Positions 36,375 through 45,204 of a stretch of 64,000 nt of DNA are shown one piece after another; within the stretch, counting starts at the first letter, position 1, and every line of letters begins with the position of its first letter. The translations under genes were made by a program, and so were the position numbers. The notes below the pieces were generated by a model, which saw only the letters and a list, made by a program, of their open reading frames with translations, searched no databases and was not told the origin of the DNA. The stretch covers positions 224,725-288,724 of the forward strand of contig NZ_JQKD01000006.1 in NCBI RefSeq assembly GCF_000745855.1, written 5' to 3'. The DNA is from Xenophilus azovorans DSM 13620. GTDB lineage: Bacteria > Pseudomonadota > Gammaproteobacteria > Burkholderiales > Burkholderiaceae_C.

Positions 36375-37922
36375 GTGAAACACCTCAGTGGCCTGGACGC
36401 CACCTTCCTGCACTTCGAGACGCCAGAGATGCCCATGCACGTGGGCTCGCTCAACGTGCTGCAGCTGCCCAAGGGCTACCAGGGCGATTTCTACGAGGAC
36501 GCCAAGGCCTTCATGGCCGGCCGCATCCACCTGGCCGACGTGTTCACGCGCAAGCTCGCGCTGATGCCCTTCGACCTGTCCAACCCGGTGTGGGTGGACG
36601 ATGACGACATCGACGTCGACTACCACGTGCGCCACATCACGCTGCCCAAGCCCGGCACCAACCGGCAGCTCCAGCAGTACGTGGCGCGGCTGCATTCCTC
36701 GCTGATCGACCGCAGCCGGCCGCTGTGGGAGTTCTACATCATCGACGGCCTCAAGAGCGGCGAGGTGGCGCTCTACACCAAGGTGCACCATGCCGGCATC
36801 GACGGCCAGGCCGGCGTGGAGGTGGGCAAGGCGATCTTCGACCTCGAGCCCGCCGGCCGCGTGGTGAGGCCGCCGCGCCGCAAGCCGCGCCGCAGCGGCT
36901 ACCAGCTCGGCATGGCCGAGCTGGCCACCGCCGCCCTGCGCAACACCGCCGCGCAGTACGTCAAGCTCTACAAGATGCTGCCGGCGCTGGGCAAGGCGCT
37001 GGCCGACATGGCCGCCGCGCCGCAGGAGCTGCCGCGCGAGCTGGACCCGCGCGCGCTGGCCCGGCGCTACAAGCTGACGGCGCCGCGCACGCCCTTCAAC
37101 GTCTCCATCACCAACCAGCGCGCTTTCGCCGGCCGCACCATTCCGCTGGCGGAGACCAAGGCCATCGCCAGGCACTTCGGCGTGACGCTCAACGACGTGG
37201 TGCTGGCCACCGTCTCCGGCGCGCTGCGCCAGTACCTCAAGGCCGGCAGCGAGCTGCCGGCCGAATCGATGGTGGCGGCGGTGCCGGTGAGCCTGCGCGA
37301 GGCCGGCGACGACACGGCCAACAACCAGGCGAGCATGATCCTGGTCAGCCTGGCCTCCGACCTGCAGGACCCGGTCGAGCGACTGAAGGCGATCAACCAG
37401 TCCTCCACCCAGTCCAAGTCGACCATGAACAGGTTCAAGGCCGTGATCCTGGACGACTTCCCGATGTTCGCCGCGCCCTGGCTGATGTCGGGCATGGCCT
37501 CCATCGTCGGCCGCTCGGGGCTGGTCAACATGCTGCCGCCGGCCGCCAACGTGGCGGTCTCCAACGTGCAGGGTGCGCCCTTTCCCATGTACTTCGCCGG
37601 CGCCCTGGTCACCAGCTACTACCCGGTGTCCATCGCCAGCCACGGCACCGCGCTCAACATCACGCTGCAGAGCTACAACGGCCGGCTCGACTACGGCCTG
37701 ATCGCCTGCCGCCGCGCGGTGCCGGACGTGAACGAGATCGGCGACCACCTGCTGGCCGAGCACCGCAGGCTGATGGCGCTGATGCAGGAGGCCGCGCCGG
37801 CGGAAAAGCCTGCCGAGGCGCCTGTGCGCGAGCGCTGGGCCGCGCCGCGCAGGAAGGCCGTGGCGACGGCGCGCAAGACGGCGCCCGTCAAGGCCGCCAA
37901 GGCGGCGCCGCGCGGCGCCTGA
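36375..37922 (+). CDS. Wax ester synthase/diacylglycerol O-acyltransferase (WS/DGAT) with basic tail
   Basis: 515-residue acyl-CoA:alcohol/diacylglycerol acyltransferase. The N-terminus LSGLDATFLHFETPEMPMHVGSL, PLWEFYIIDGL and the catalytic HHAGIDG (HHxxxDG, near residue 139) are complete, and the second signature VTLNDVVLATVSGALRQYL follows. It stores acyl chains as wax esters or triacylglycerol at the membrane or lipid-body surface. After residue about 470 there is an extra Ala/Lys/Arg/Pro tail resembling histone-H1-like or PhaF-type tails, which is unusual for this family. An RBS-like GGAGGCACC precedes the start. Confidence 0.9.
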   Translation: MKHLSGLDATFLHFETPEMPMHVGSLNVLQLPKGYQGDFYEDAKAFMAGRIHLADVFTRKLALMPFDLSNPVWVDDDDIDVDYHVRHITLPKPGTNRQLQQYVARLHSSLIDRSRPLWEFYIIDGLKSGEVALYTKVHHAGIDGQAGVEVGKAIFDLEPAGRVVRPPRRKPRRSGYQLGMAELATAALRNTAAQYVKLYKMLPALGKALADMAAAPQELPRELDPRALARRYKLTAPRTPFNVSITNQRAFAGRTIPLAETKAIARHFGVTLNDVVLATVSGALRQYLKAGSELPAESMVAAVPVSLREAGDDTANNQASMILVSLASDLQDPVERLKAINQSSTQSKSTMNRFKAVILDDFPMFAAPWLMSGMASIVGRSGLVNMLPPAANVAVSNVQGAPFPMYFAGALVTSYYPVSIASHGTALNITLQSYNGRLDYGLIACRRAVPDVNEIGDHLLAEHRRLMALMQEAAPAEKPAEAPVRERWAAPRRKAVATARKTAPVKAAKAAPRGA

Positions 37923-37935
37923 GCCGCCGGGCCGC

Positions 37936-39219
37936 TCAGGCGTTGCGCGAGCGCCCGAGCAGGGCCCAGAGGATGATCGCGCCGAAGGTGGCGGTGCCGA
38001 TGCCGCCCAGCGCGAACTGGCCGAACTTCAGCGTGAAGTCGCCGGTGCCCAGGATCAGCGTGATGGCCGCGACGATGAGGTTGCGGTTCTGCGAGAAGTC
38101 CACCTTGTTGTCGACCCAGATCTTGGCGCCGGCCACCGCGATCAGGCCGAACACCACGATGCTCACGCCGCCCATCACCGGCAGCGGGATCGCCTGGATC
38201 AGCGCGCCGAACTTCGGCGAGAAGCCCAGCAGCAGCGCGATCAGCGCCGCCACCACGAACACCGCGGTGGAGTAGATGCGCGTGGCCGCCATCACGCCGA
38301 TGTTCTCGGCGTAGGTGGTCACGCCGGTGCCGCCCGCGCCGCCGCTGACCACCGTGGCGATGCCGTCGCCGATGAAGGCGCGGCCGATCAGCGGGTCGAG
38401 GTTGCGGCCGGTCATGGCCGTCACCGCCTTCAGGTGGCCCAGGTTCTCGGCCACCAGGATGATCGCCACCGGCGCGATCAGCAGCATCGCGCCGGCCTCG
38501 AACACCGGCGTGGTGAAGGTCGGCGCGCCGAACCAGGCCGCCGCGGCGATGCCGGAGAAGTCCATCGGCTTGCCCAGGCCCAGCCCGTTGGTCAGCAGCG
38601 CGTAGACCACGCTGGCCAGCAGCAGCCCCACCAGGATCAGCAGGCGCTGCACCATGCCGCGCGTGAACACCGCCACCACGCCCACGCTGAGGAAGGTCAC
38701 GGCCTGCATCCAGGCGTCGAAGTTGGTGGGCGCCATGTTCTTGATCGGCACCTGCGCGAGGTTCAGGCCGATCACCGCCACCACCGCGCCGGTGACCACC
38801 GGCGGCATGAAGCGCTCGATCCAGCCGGTGCCGACGGCCTGCACGATCGCGCCGATGACGATGTAGAGCACGCCGCAGGCCACGATGCCGCCCAGCGCAA
38901 CCGCCAGGTTGGCATTGGGCCCCTGGCCGCCGTAGCCGGTGGCCGCGATCACCACGCCGATGAAGGCGAAGCTCGAACCCAGGTAGCTGGGCACCCGCCC
39001 GCCGGTGACGAGGAAGAAGATCAGCGTGCCGATGCCGCTCATCAGGATCGCGATGTTGGGCGAGAAGCCCATCAGGATCGGCGCCAGCACGGTGGCGCCG
39101 AACATGGCGATCACGTGCTGCACCCCCATCGCGGCCGTCTGCGGCCAGGGCAGGCGCTCGTCGGGCGCGACGACGGCGCCGGGGCTCATGGCGACTTCGC
39201 GCCAGCTGAACAGGCTCAT
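37936..39219 (-). CDS. uraA: Uracil permease, NCS2 family
   Basis: 427-residue transporter with about 14 membrane helices. [29 protein letters not shown] is the N-terminal signature, [13 protein letters not shown] the re-entrant region and [22 protein letters not shown] the substrate-site motif typical of uracil-type (UraA/RutG) rather than xanthine-type members. It would take up uracil or a related pyrimidine. It ends 13 bp from the WS/DGAT gene in convergent orientation. Confidence 0.9.
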   Translation of the reverse strand: MSLFSWREVAMSPGAVVAPDERLPWPQTAAMGVQHVIAMFGATVLAPILMGFSPNIAILMSGIGTLIFFLVTGGRVPSYLGSSFAFIGVVIAATGYGGQGPNANLAVALGGIVACGVLYIVIGAIVQAVGTGWIERFMPPVVTGAVVAVIGLNLAQVPIKNMAPTNFDAWMQAVTFLSVGVVAVFTRGMVQRLLILVGLLLASVVYALLTNGLGLGKPMDFSGIAAAAWFGAPTFTTPVFEAGAMLLIAPVAIILVAENLGHLKAVTAMTGRNLDPLIGRAFIGDGIATVVSGGAGGTGVTTYAENIGVMAATRIYSTAVFVVAALIALLLGFSPKFGALIQAIPLPVMGGVSIVVFGLIAVAGAKIWVDNKVDFSQNRNLIVAAITLILGTGDFTLKFGQFALGGIGTATFGAIILWALLGRSRNA

Positions 39220-39259
39220 GGATGTCTCCTCGGGTGTTGTTGTTGAAAAGAGGGAAGGC

Positions 39260-39682
39260 TCAGCGCGGCTGCAGGATCGCCATGGTCAGGCGCGAGACGC
39301 AGGTCAGTTCGCCGGCGTCGTTGCGCAGCTCGATCTGCCAGACCTGCGTGCTGCGGCCGCGGTGCACCGGCCGCGCGGTGCCGGTCACCCAGCCGCTGGC
39401 GGCGGCGCGCAGGTGGTTGGCGTTGATGTCCAGGCCCACGGCGCGCTCGCCTTCGGGGACGGAGAAGTGCGCCCCGCAGGAGCCCAGCGTCTCGGCCAGC
39501 ACCACCGACACGCCGCCGTGCAGGATGCCGTAGGGCTGGCGGGTCCGCTCGTCCACCGGCACGCGGGCGGTGATGTGCTCGTCGCCCACCTCGAGGAACT
39601 CGATGCCCAGGTGTGCTGCCGCCGTGCCGGCCTGGCCGCGGGTGAGGATGTCGACCGAGATCTCTTTCTGCCAGATGCGCAT
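39260..39682 (-). CDS. Hotdog-fold thioesterase, YdiI/YbdB-like
   Basis: 140-residue acyl-CoA thioesterase. [64 protein letters not shown] and [36 protein letters not shown] closely follow E. coli YdiI (MenI); GILHGG with the downstream Glu is the active site. Betaproteobacteria of this kind use ubiquinone, so a menaquinone role is doubtful and a general aryl- or acyl-CoA hydrolase is more likely. Next to uraA on the same strand, 40 bp apart. Confidence 0.87.
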   Translation of the reverse strand: MRIWQKEISVDILTRGQAGTAAAHLGIEFLEVGDEHITARVPVDERTRQPYGILHGGVSVVLAETLGSCGAHFSVPEGERAVGLDINANHLRAAASGWVTGTARPVHRGRSTQVWQIELRNDAGELTCVSRLTMAILQPR

Positions 39683-39789
39683 GCGCTCTCCGAAAAAACA
39701 TGGCGCCGGAACGACGGCGGGCGCCGGGTCGCGAGACTATAGCCAGCCGCTGCTGGCGGCGCTGCGGGGCGAGGGCTATAAGTGGATGC

Positions 39790-41217
39790 ATGGCCACTCC
39801 CGCACCGGGCACCGCAGCCGTCCGCACGCCGGCGGGCCGCCGCGTGCTGCGCGGCCTGGCCGTGGCCGTGGCCGTGGCCGCGGCGGCGCTGGCGGTGCTG
39901 CTGCTGGCCGGCATCGCGCTGCTGGCGGCCTGGCTGCCGGACGACGAGGCGCTGGCCCGGCGCGCGGCGGCGGAGTTCGAGCGGCGCTTCGGCGTCGCCG
40001 TGAGCGTGGGCGGCGCGCACTGGGCGCTGCGGCCGGCGCCGGTCATCGTCTTCGAGCAGGTCGCCACCCGCCAGCCGCAGCCGATCACGCTGCGCCGCCT
40101 CGCGGCCTATCCCTCGTGGCGCGCCGCGCTGTCGCGCCGCATCGAACTCGTGCGCGTGGAAGCCGAGGGCCTGGTGCTGCCGCGCGCCTCGGTGCGGGCT
40201 TTCCGCGGGCGCGAGGCGGCGGCCGGTGAGGCGCCGGCGGGCGGCGGATGGACGCTGGCGCCGGTCCCGGTGCAGCGCGTCGTGTTCCGCGGCGCCACGT
40301 GGATCGACCGCCGCGGCATCGCCCTCGCCTACGACGGCGAGGTCGAGTTCGGCACGCAATGGCGCCCGCGCCGCGCCGTGGTCGAGCGGCCGGGCGTGAC
40401 GCCGCCCGCCCGGCTGCGCCTGGCGCGCCAGGAGGAGCGCTACGACGACAGCGACGGCCGCGGCGACGTGCTCACCGAGCGCTGGCGCGTGGGCATCGAC
40501 GCGGGCGGCGGCACCTGGAACGGCGAGGCCACGCTGACCGGCCCGCGACAGGGCCGCCTGCGCCTGCAGGCCGCGCTGTCGCCGCGCGGTGTGGACCTGG
40601 AGGCGCTGGTGGGCGCCTTCGGCCGGCATTCGGCCGTGTTGGGCCGCGTCGACGGCGAGACGACGCTGGAGGCCGAGGGCCGCGGGGTGGGCGAGCTGGT
40701 GCGCAGCCTGCACACCCGCACCCGCTTCACGGTGCGGCCGGCGACGCTGCGGCATTTCGACCTCGCGCGCACCGTGCGGACCGCCGGCCGCCAGCGCGAG
40801 GGGCAGACCGTGCTGGACGAACTCACCGGCGTGCTCGACACCCGGGCCACCGGCGACGGCGTGCGCCTGCGCTACAGCGGGCTCAAGGCGCGCTCGGGCG
40901 TGCTCGGCGCCAGCGGCCGCGTGCAGGTGCTCAACCGCCGGCTGTCGGGCGACATCGCGGTGGACCTGGTCGACGGCGTGGTCGGCATGCCGCTGCGCCT
41001 GGGCGGCACGCTGGACGCGCCGCAACTGTCGCTGTCCGGCGGGGCGCTGGCCGGCGCCGCGGCCGGCAATGCGGTGCTCCCGGGCGCGGGGGCGGTCATC
41101 GGCGCGCGCATCGGGCAGCAGCTGGAGCAGTGGTTCGACGACGACGATGAGGAGCGGGAGAAGGAGGAAAGGCAGCCGAAGGAGCAGGCGCCGCCCGCCG
41201 GACCCGCCCGCCGGTGA
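39790..41217 (+). CDS. AsmA-like inner-membrane-anchored protein
   Basis: 475-residue protein with an N-terminal membrane helix (residues about 18-45), then a long beta-rich periplasmic region. FERRFGVAVSVGGAHWALRPAPVIVFEQVATRQPQPITLRRLAAYPSWRAALSRRIELVRVEAEGLVLPR is typical of AsmA-domain proteins in which each lipid-transfer groove begins this way; here only the first block FERRFGVAVSVGGAHW is needed to see it. The C-terminal segment GNAVLPGAGAVIGARIGQQLEQW precedes an acidic/basic tail (DDDDEEREKEERQPKEQ). Probably involved in envelope lipid homeostasis. Start at 39790. Confidence 0.72.
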   Translation: MATPAPGTAAVRTPAGRRVLRGLAVAVAVAAAALAVLLLAGIALLAAWLPDDEALARRAAAEFERRFGVAVSVGGAHWALRPAPVIVFEQVATRQPQPITLRRLAAYPSWRAALSRRIELVRVEAEGLVLPRASVRAFRGREAAAGEAPAGGGWTLAPVPVQRVVFRGATWIDRRGIALAYDGEVEFGTQWRPRRAVVERPGVTPPARLRLARQEERYDDSDGRGDVLTERWRVGIDAGGGTWNGEATLTGPRQGRLRLQAALSPRGVDLEALVGAFGRHSAVLGRVDGETTLEAEGRGVGELVRSLHTRTRFTVRPATLRHFDLARTVRTAGRQREGQTVLDELTGVLDTRATGDGVRLRYSGLKARSGVLGASGRVQVLNRRLSGDIAVDLVDGVVGMPLRLGGTLDAPQLSLSGGALAGAAAGNAVLPGAGAVIGARIGQQLEQWFDDDDEEREKEERQPKEQAPPAGPARR

Positions 41218-41350
41218 CGCAGGGGTGCGCTTCCTCCTACCCGCATCGCAGCCACGTCCCACACCGCCGGCGCCGGCATGCGCTAGGCTGGAAACCAAGC
41301 CGGGCCGGCCGCGAAAAGGCCGTTGCCTGCCGCCCCCGCGAGGTGCCGCC

Positions 41351-41638
41351 ATGAACCGAACCCGTCCGTCCTCCGCGCCCATCACGCCGCTCTCGCTGGC
41401 GCCGGAGGAGCACGACGAGCTGGCCCGCACCGGCGCCCTGGCCGTCACCGCCGAGGGCAACGAGGTGCTGGCCGGCCTGAGCGCCGAGGAGAGCGACGAG
41501 TACCTGCGCTTCCTGCGCGACCCGCGCGAGGACGACGAGGCGGCCCGTGCGCGGCACCTGGCGCTGACGCTCAAGCTGGAGCGCGCCCGGCTGCAGCGCA
41601 GCGCCGAGCTGCCGGACGACGACCCGATGCACCGATGA
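41351..41638 (+). CDS. Hypothetical acidic 95-residue protein
   Basis: Small acidic soluble protein with no signal peptide. Its core APEEHDELARTGALAVTAEGNEVLAGLSAEESDEYLRFLRDPREDDEAARARHL is strongly helical. I recognise no named domain. The ATG at 41351 follows a weak GAGGTG Shine-Dalgarno. It is 22 bp before the next small gene, with which it is likely co-transcribed; together they look like minor stress-type proteins. Confidence 0.6.
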   Translation: MNRTRPSSAPITPLSLAPEEHDELARTGALAVTAEGNEVLAGLSAEESDEYLRFLRDPREDDEAARARHLALTLKLERARLQRSAELPDDDPMHR

Positions 41639-41660
41639 CACCTTCCCCAAGGAGACGGCC

Positions 41661-42026
41661 ATGACCACCCCTGCCGACGACGCACCGCGCGGCGATGCCT
41701 TCCGCTTCCCCACCGCCAAGCGGCCCGACGCCGCCGAGAAGGTGCCCACGCCCGAGCGGCGGGAGCCCGACGAGCAGACGCTGGACGAAGGCATCGAGGC
41801 CTCCTTCCCGGCCAGCGACCCGGTGTCGGTGACCATCAGCCCCACGCCCTCGCCCGAGGCCGCCAGCCGCGGCGCCGCGCCCCGGCCGGCACGCGCCGCG
41901 TCATGGCGCACGCCGGCGCTGGCGATGGCCGCCTCCTCGGCGCTGCTCGGCCTGGGCCTGGCCGCGCTGCTCGGCAGGCGGCGCCGGCAGCGGCACGCGC
42001 TGCTGCGCCTGCCCTTCCTGCGCTGA
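41661..42026 (+). CDS. Small protein with SFPASDP motif and C-terminal membrane helix
   Basis: 121-residue protein. Its hydrophilic N-terminal half carries DEQTLDEGIEASFPASDPVSVTIS, a motif (D-E-x-x-E-x-S-F-P-A-S-D-P) that I know from many small uncharacterised bacterial proteins. The C-terminal half has one hydrophobic helix (ALAMAASSALLGLGLAALLG) followed by RRRRQRH, so the N-terminus is probably periplasmic. An AAGGAGA Shine-Dalgarno lies 9 bases upstream. Function unknown. Confidence 0.65.
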   Translation: MTTPADDAPRGDAFRFPTAKRPDAAEKVPTPERREPDEQTLDEGIEASFPASDPVSVTISPTPSPEAASRGAAPRPARAASWRTPALAMAASSALLGLGLAALLGRRRRQRHALLRLPFLR

Positions 42027-42035
42027 GCGGCGGCG

Positions 42036-42746
42036 TCAGGCCTTCGGCGGTGCGGGAATCTGCAACCCGCGCTCCACCGCGGGCCGCCGGACGAAGGCGT
42101 CGAGCGCGCGCGCCACGTTGGCGAAGTCGTCGAAGCCCACCAGTTCGCGCGCCTCGTAGAAGCCGATCAGGTTGCGCACCCACGGGAAGGTCGCGATGTC
42201 GGCCACCGTGTAGTCGCTCCCCATGATCCAGTCGCGGCCCGCCAGATGCCTGTCGAGCACGCCCAGCAGGCGTTTGCTCTCGGCCACGTAGCGGTCGCGC
42301 GGGCGCTTGTCCTCGTAGTCCTTGCCGGCGAACTTGTGGAAGAAGCCGAGCTGGCCGAACATGGGCCCGATCCCGCCCATCTGGAACATCACCCACTGCA
42401 GCGTGTGCCAGCGCGCGGCCGCGTCCTGCGGGATGAAGCGGCCCGTCTTGTCGGCCAGGTACATCAGGATCGCGCCCGACTCGAAGAGCGCCAGCGGTTT
42501 GCCGCCCGGGCCGTCGGGGTCGATGATCGCGGGGATCTTGTTGTTCGGGTTGAGCGAGACGAACTCGGGCGAGAGCTGGTCGTTGCTGCCGAAATCCACG
42601 CGGTGCGGCTCGTAGGGCAGGCCGCACTCCTCCAGCATGATCGACGCCTTCACGCCGTTGGGCGTGGGCAGCGAATACAGCTGCAGGCGGTCGGGGTGGG
42701 CGGCGGGCCACTTCTTGGTGATGAGGAAGTCGGAGAGGGCGAGCAT
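42036..42746 (-). CDS. Glutathione S-transferase, YfcG/Nu-class-like
   Basis: 236-residue GST. The thioredoxin-fold half has LQLYSLPTPNGVKASIMLEECGLPYEPHRVDFG (Thr/Asn of Nu-class enzymes), SLNPNNKIPAIIDPDGPGGKPLALFESGAILMYLA, the Glu-Ser gamma-glutamyl site. The C-terminal domain has FHKFAGKDYEDKRPRDRYVAESKRLLGVLD and YTVADIATFPWV. It resembles the disulfide reductase YfcG. The start at 42746 (MLALSDFLI) is chosen; a longer in-frame ORF is possible but has a poor context. Confidence 0.9.
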   Translation of the reverse strand: MLALSDFLITKKWPAAHPDRLQLYSLPTPNGVKASIMLEECGLPYEPHRVDFGSNDQLSPEFVSLNPNNKIPAIIDPDGPGGKPLALFESGAILMYLADKTGRFIPQDAAARWHTLQWVMFQMGGIGPMFGQLGFFHKFAGKDYEDKRPRDRYVAESKRLLGVLDRHLAGRDWIMGSDYTVADIATFPWVRNLIGFYEARELVGFDDFANVARALDAFVRRPAVERGLQIPAPPKA

Positions 42747-42848
42747 GGGAAGACCTTGGATGGCAGACGGCGCATTGTGGCGCGGTGACGTTTCGCGCGG
42801 GGCCGGTTTGCCTGATGACCCGTGGCGCGGCATATTCGGCCGTCCACC

Positions 42849-43277
42849 ATGAAGCAGACCCTTGCCCTTCGCCTGATCGTGACCGAGCCGCAGCCGGACG
42901 TTCGCTTCGCCATGCAGCGCGGCAAATCGGAGCTGCTCCCGGCCACCGAATCGGCGGGGACGCTGAGCTTCGACTTCTCCGTTCAGGTCGATCTGTCCAA
43001 GGACCCGATGGGCCTCACCGGCGAGTTCACGCAGGGGCCGCCCGCGAGCCGGTTCGTGTATGTCAACTCCGGCACCTACGCGGGCCAGTCCGGGACCGCC
43101 TGGGCGCGTCGCGCCAAGGTTCCCATCACCGGCATTTCCGCCGCGCTCGCACGGGAGGCCATCGCCAAGGGTGGAAAGCTGCAGGCCCGCGTCCGGGGGA
43201 CCGCCGCCGATGGCGGCCCCTTCTGCGCGTCGGTGCCGCTGTTGTCGGACTGGGTGGTGGTCACGGCCGCCCGATGA
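42849..43277 (+). CDS. DUF5990-like protein
   Basis: 142-residue protein. KQTLALRLIVTEPQPDVRFAMQRG, then FDFSVQVDLSK and GPPASRFVYVNSGTYAGQSGTAWARRAKVPITGI fit proteins grouped as DUF5990 as I remember them. It is beta-rich with no signal peptide, so probably cytosolic. The ATG at 42849 is preferred over one 27 bases upstream. Divergent from the GST gene. Function unknown. Confidence 0.6.
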   Translation: MKQTLALRLIVTEPQPDVRFAMQRGKSELLPATESAGTLSFDFSVQVDLSKDPMGLTGEFTQGPPASRFVYVNSGTYAGQSGTAWARRAKVPITGISAALAREAIAKGGKLQARVRGTAADGGPFCASVPLLSDWVVVTAAR

Positions 43278-43314
43278 GAGTGCACTGCACCTCGGCCCGC
43301 GGAATATTCGACGC

Positions 43315-45189
43315 TCAGCGGATCACCGCCGCATCGCTGCCGTCATACAGCCGCGCCACGTCCCCCGCCCGCCGCGCCAGCACCGCCCGCTGGTTGATGT
43401 AGCCCTTGTCCGTGATCTCCCCGCTGTCCGCATGCGGCGGCGTGTCGAGCACCAGCGCGCAGGTCGGGCAGCGGGCCGAGCCCAGGCCTTCGTCGCGCCG
43501 CCGGCGCAGCACGGCGCGCAGCGCCTCGGCCAGCTTCGCCGGCTCGGCCGCGCCCTGCGGGCTGGGGAAGACCAGCAGGCCGACGGCCTCGCGGTCGTGG
43601 CCGGTGACCACCAGGTCCTGCACCCAGGGCGCGAGCTGCGACACCAGCTCGATGCGCAGCGGGCCGACCGAGACCCAGGTGCCGCTGCCGAGCTTGAAGT
43701 CCTCCGCCACGCGGCCGTCGAAGACGATGCCGCGCTCGGGCCGCGCTTCGTCGAGCAGCCGGCCGGCATCGCCGACGCGGTAGTAGCCCTCGTCGTCGAA
43801 GGCGGCCGCCGTCTCGCGCGGCATGTCGCGGTAGCCGGGGAAGACGGAGACGCCCTTGATGCGCATCTCCAGCTTGCCGCCGTTGGGCACGAAGCGCACC
43901 TCCATGCCGGGCAGCGGGTTGCCGATGCAGCCGGCGCCGTCGAGCGCCCAGTGCGCCGAGGTGATGGCCGGCGAGGTCTCGGTGCACCCCCAGGAGGTGG
44001 TGAGCCACAGGGGCCTGCCGGGCCGCACCCGCTCGGCCAGTGCCGAGAGGCGCTGCCACGTCGAGGGCGAGAGCGCCGCCGCCGCGTAGAAGGCCAGCCG
44101 CAGGCGCGAGAGCACGTCCGCCGCCAATGCGTCGTCGGCCTCCATCAGCGGCAGCATCATGTCGAAGCCGCGCGGCACGTTGAACCACAGCGTGGGCTTC
44201 ACCTCGCGCAGGTTGCGCGCGGTCTTCTCGATCAGGCCCGGCGCGGGCCGGCCCTCGTCGATGTGGAGCGCGCCGCCGTGCGCCAGCACCATGTGCAGGT
44301 TGTGGTTGCCGCCGAAGGTGTGGCTCCAGGGCAGCCAGTCCACCAGCACCGGCGCCTCGCGAGCCGGTGCCGGGCCGCCCCAAGCCGGCTCGTCCCCCTC
44401 GGGGGGCGGCGGCGAAGCCGCCTGGGGGCTGCGATGCTCCAGGAAGCGCCAGGTCTGCGCCATCATCTGCTGGTTGGCGCACAGCATGCGGTGCGTGTTG
44501 ACGGCCGCCTTGGGGTGGCCGGTGGAGCCGGAGGTCAGCAGGTACTTGGCGTGCGTCTCGGGCGTGATGGCCTCGAAGGCCTCGCGCACGGCCGGCGTCT
44601 CGGGTGTGGCGCGCAGCGCGGCGAGGTCGAGGCCGCCAGGCCACTGGTCCGCGTTCGCGCTGAAGACGCAGGGCACGTCCAGGTCGCAGGCGGCGATGGC
44701 GGGCCCGTAGACCTTCGCATCGGAGGCATAGACCAGCGCCGGGCCCAGCAACTGCAGCATGCCGCGCAGGCGGCCGAAGTCCTGGGTCAGCCGCGAATAG
44801 GCGCTGGACAGCGAGCAGCTCGCGCGGCCGATGTGCATCGTCGCCAGCATCATCACGGCGTGATCGATGGCGTTGTCGGAGAGGATGGCGATGGGCCGCT
44901 GGGGCGGCAGGTCCAGGTCGAGCAGGGCCTGCGCCACACGGCCGACGTCGCGCCGCAGCTCGCCGTAGGTGAGGCGCCGCCAGCCGTCGCCGTCGGGCGT
45001 GCGTTCGGCGAGTGCCAGCGCGTCGGGCGTCTCGCGCGCCCAGCGCTCGACCCATTCGCCGATGCAGCGGGCGTAGGGTTGCAGCGCGACAGGCGAGCGC
45101 AGCGAGAAGCTGCCGTCGTCGAAGTCGATGCGCACGGTGCGCGGCGGCGCGACCTGCGCCGGGTCGGCCAGGAAGTCGATGGCTTGCAT
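43315..45189 (-). CDS. Feruloyl-CoA-synthetase-like AMP-dependent ligase with repeat-derived insertion
   Basis: 624-residue acyl-adenylate-forming CoA ligase. The AMP-binding P-loop is YLLTSGSTGHPKAAVNTH, followed by LVDWLPWSHTFGGNHNLHMVLAHGGALHIDEGRP and LWLTTSWGCTETSPAITSAHW, all typical of feruloyl-CoA synthase-type enzymes. Residues about 254-274 (PQAASPPPPEGDEPAWGGP) are encoded by a dispersed intergenic repeat and interrupt the loop between the helix ending RFLEH and the conserved PVLVDWLPW. The enzyme would activate an aromatic or beta-hydroxy acid. Last gene of a four-gene minus-strand operon, 15 bp after the dehydrogenase gene. Confidence 0.85.
   Translation of the reverse strand: MQAIDFLADPAQVAPPRTVRIDFDDGSFSLRSPVALQPYARCIGEWVERWARETPDALALAERTPDGDGWRRLTYGELRRDVGRVAQALLDLDLPPQRPIAILSDNAIDHAVMMLATMHIGRASCSLSSAYSRLTQDFGRLRGMLQLLGPALVYASDAKVYGPAIAACDLDVPCVFSANADQWPGGLDLAALRATPETPAVREAFEAITPETHAKYLLTSGSTGHPKAAVNTHRMLCANQQMMAQTWRFLEHRSPQAASPPPPEGDEPAWGGPAPAREAPVLVDWLPWSHTFGGNHNLHMVLAHGGALHIDEGRPAPGLIEKTARNLREVKPTLWFNVPRGFDMMLPLMEADDALAADVLSRLRLAFYAAAALSPSTWQRLSALAERVRPGRPLWLTTSWGCTETSPAITSAHWALDGAGCIGNPLPGMEVRFVPNGGKLEMRIKGVSVFPGYRDMPRETAAAFDDEGYYRVGDAGRLLDEARPERGIVFDGRVAEDFKLGSGTWVSVGPLRIELVSQLAPWVQDLVVTGHDREAVGLLVFPSPQGAAEPAKLAEALRAVLRRRRDEGLGSARCPTCALVLDTPPHADSGEITDKGYINQRAVLARRAGDVARLYDGSDAAVIR
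44369..44430. repeat. Dispersed repeat, copy 2, inside a coding sequence
   Basis: GCCGGGCCGCCCCAAG at 44369-44384, CCCCCTCGGGGGGC in the middle, CGAAG and TGGGGGCT at the end. It lies in frame within the CoA ligase gene, whose relatives lack these codons. Confidence 0.75.
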
Positions 45190-45204
45190 GGCTTGTCGTC
45201 TCCT

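Noticed and set aside
39260..39682. Naming the YdiI-like thioesterase menI
   Set aside because: No menaquinone genes are present, and this group of bacteria uses ubiquinone.
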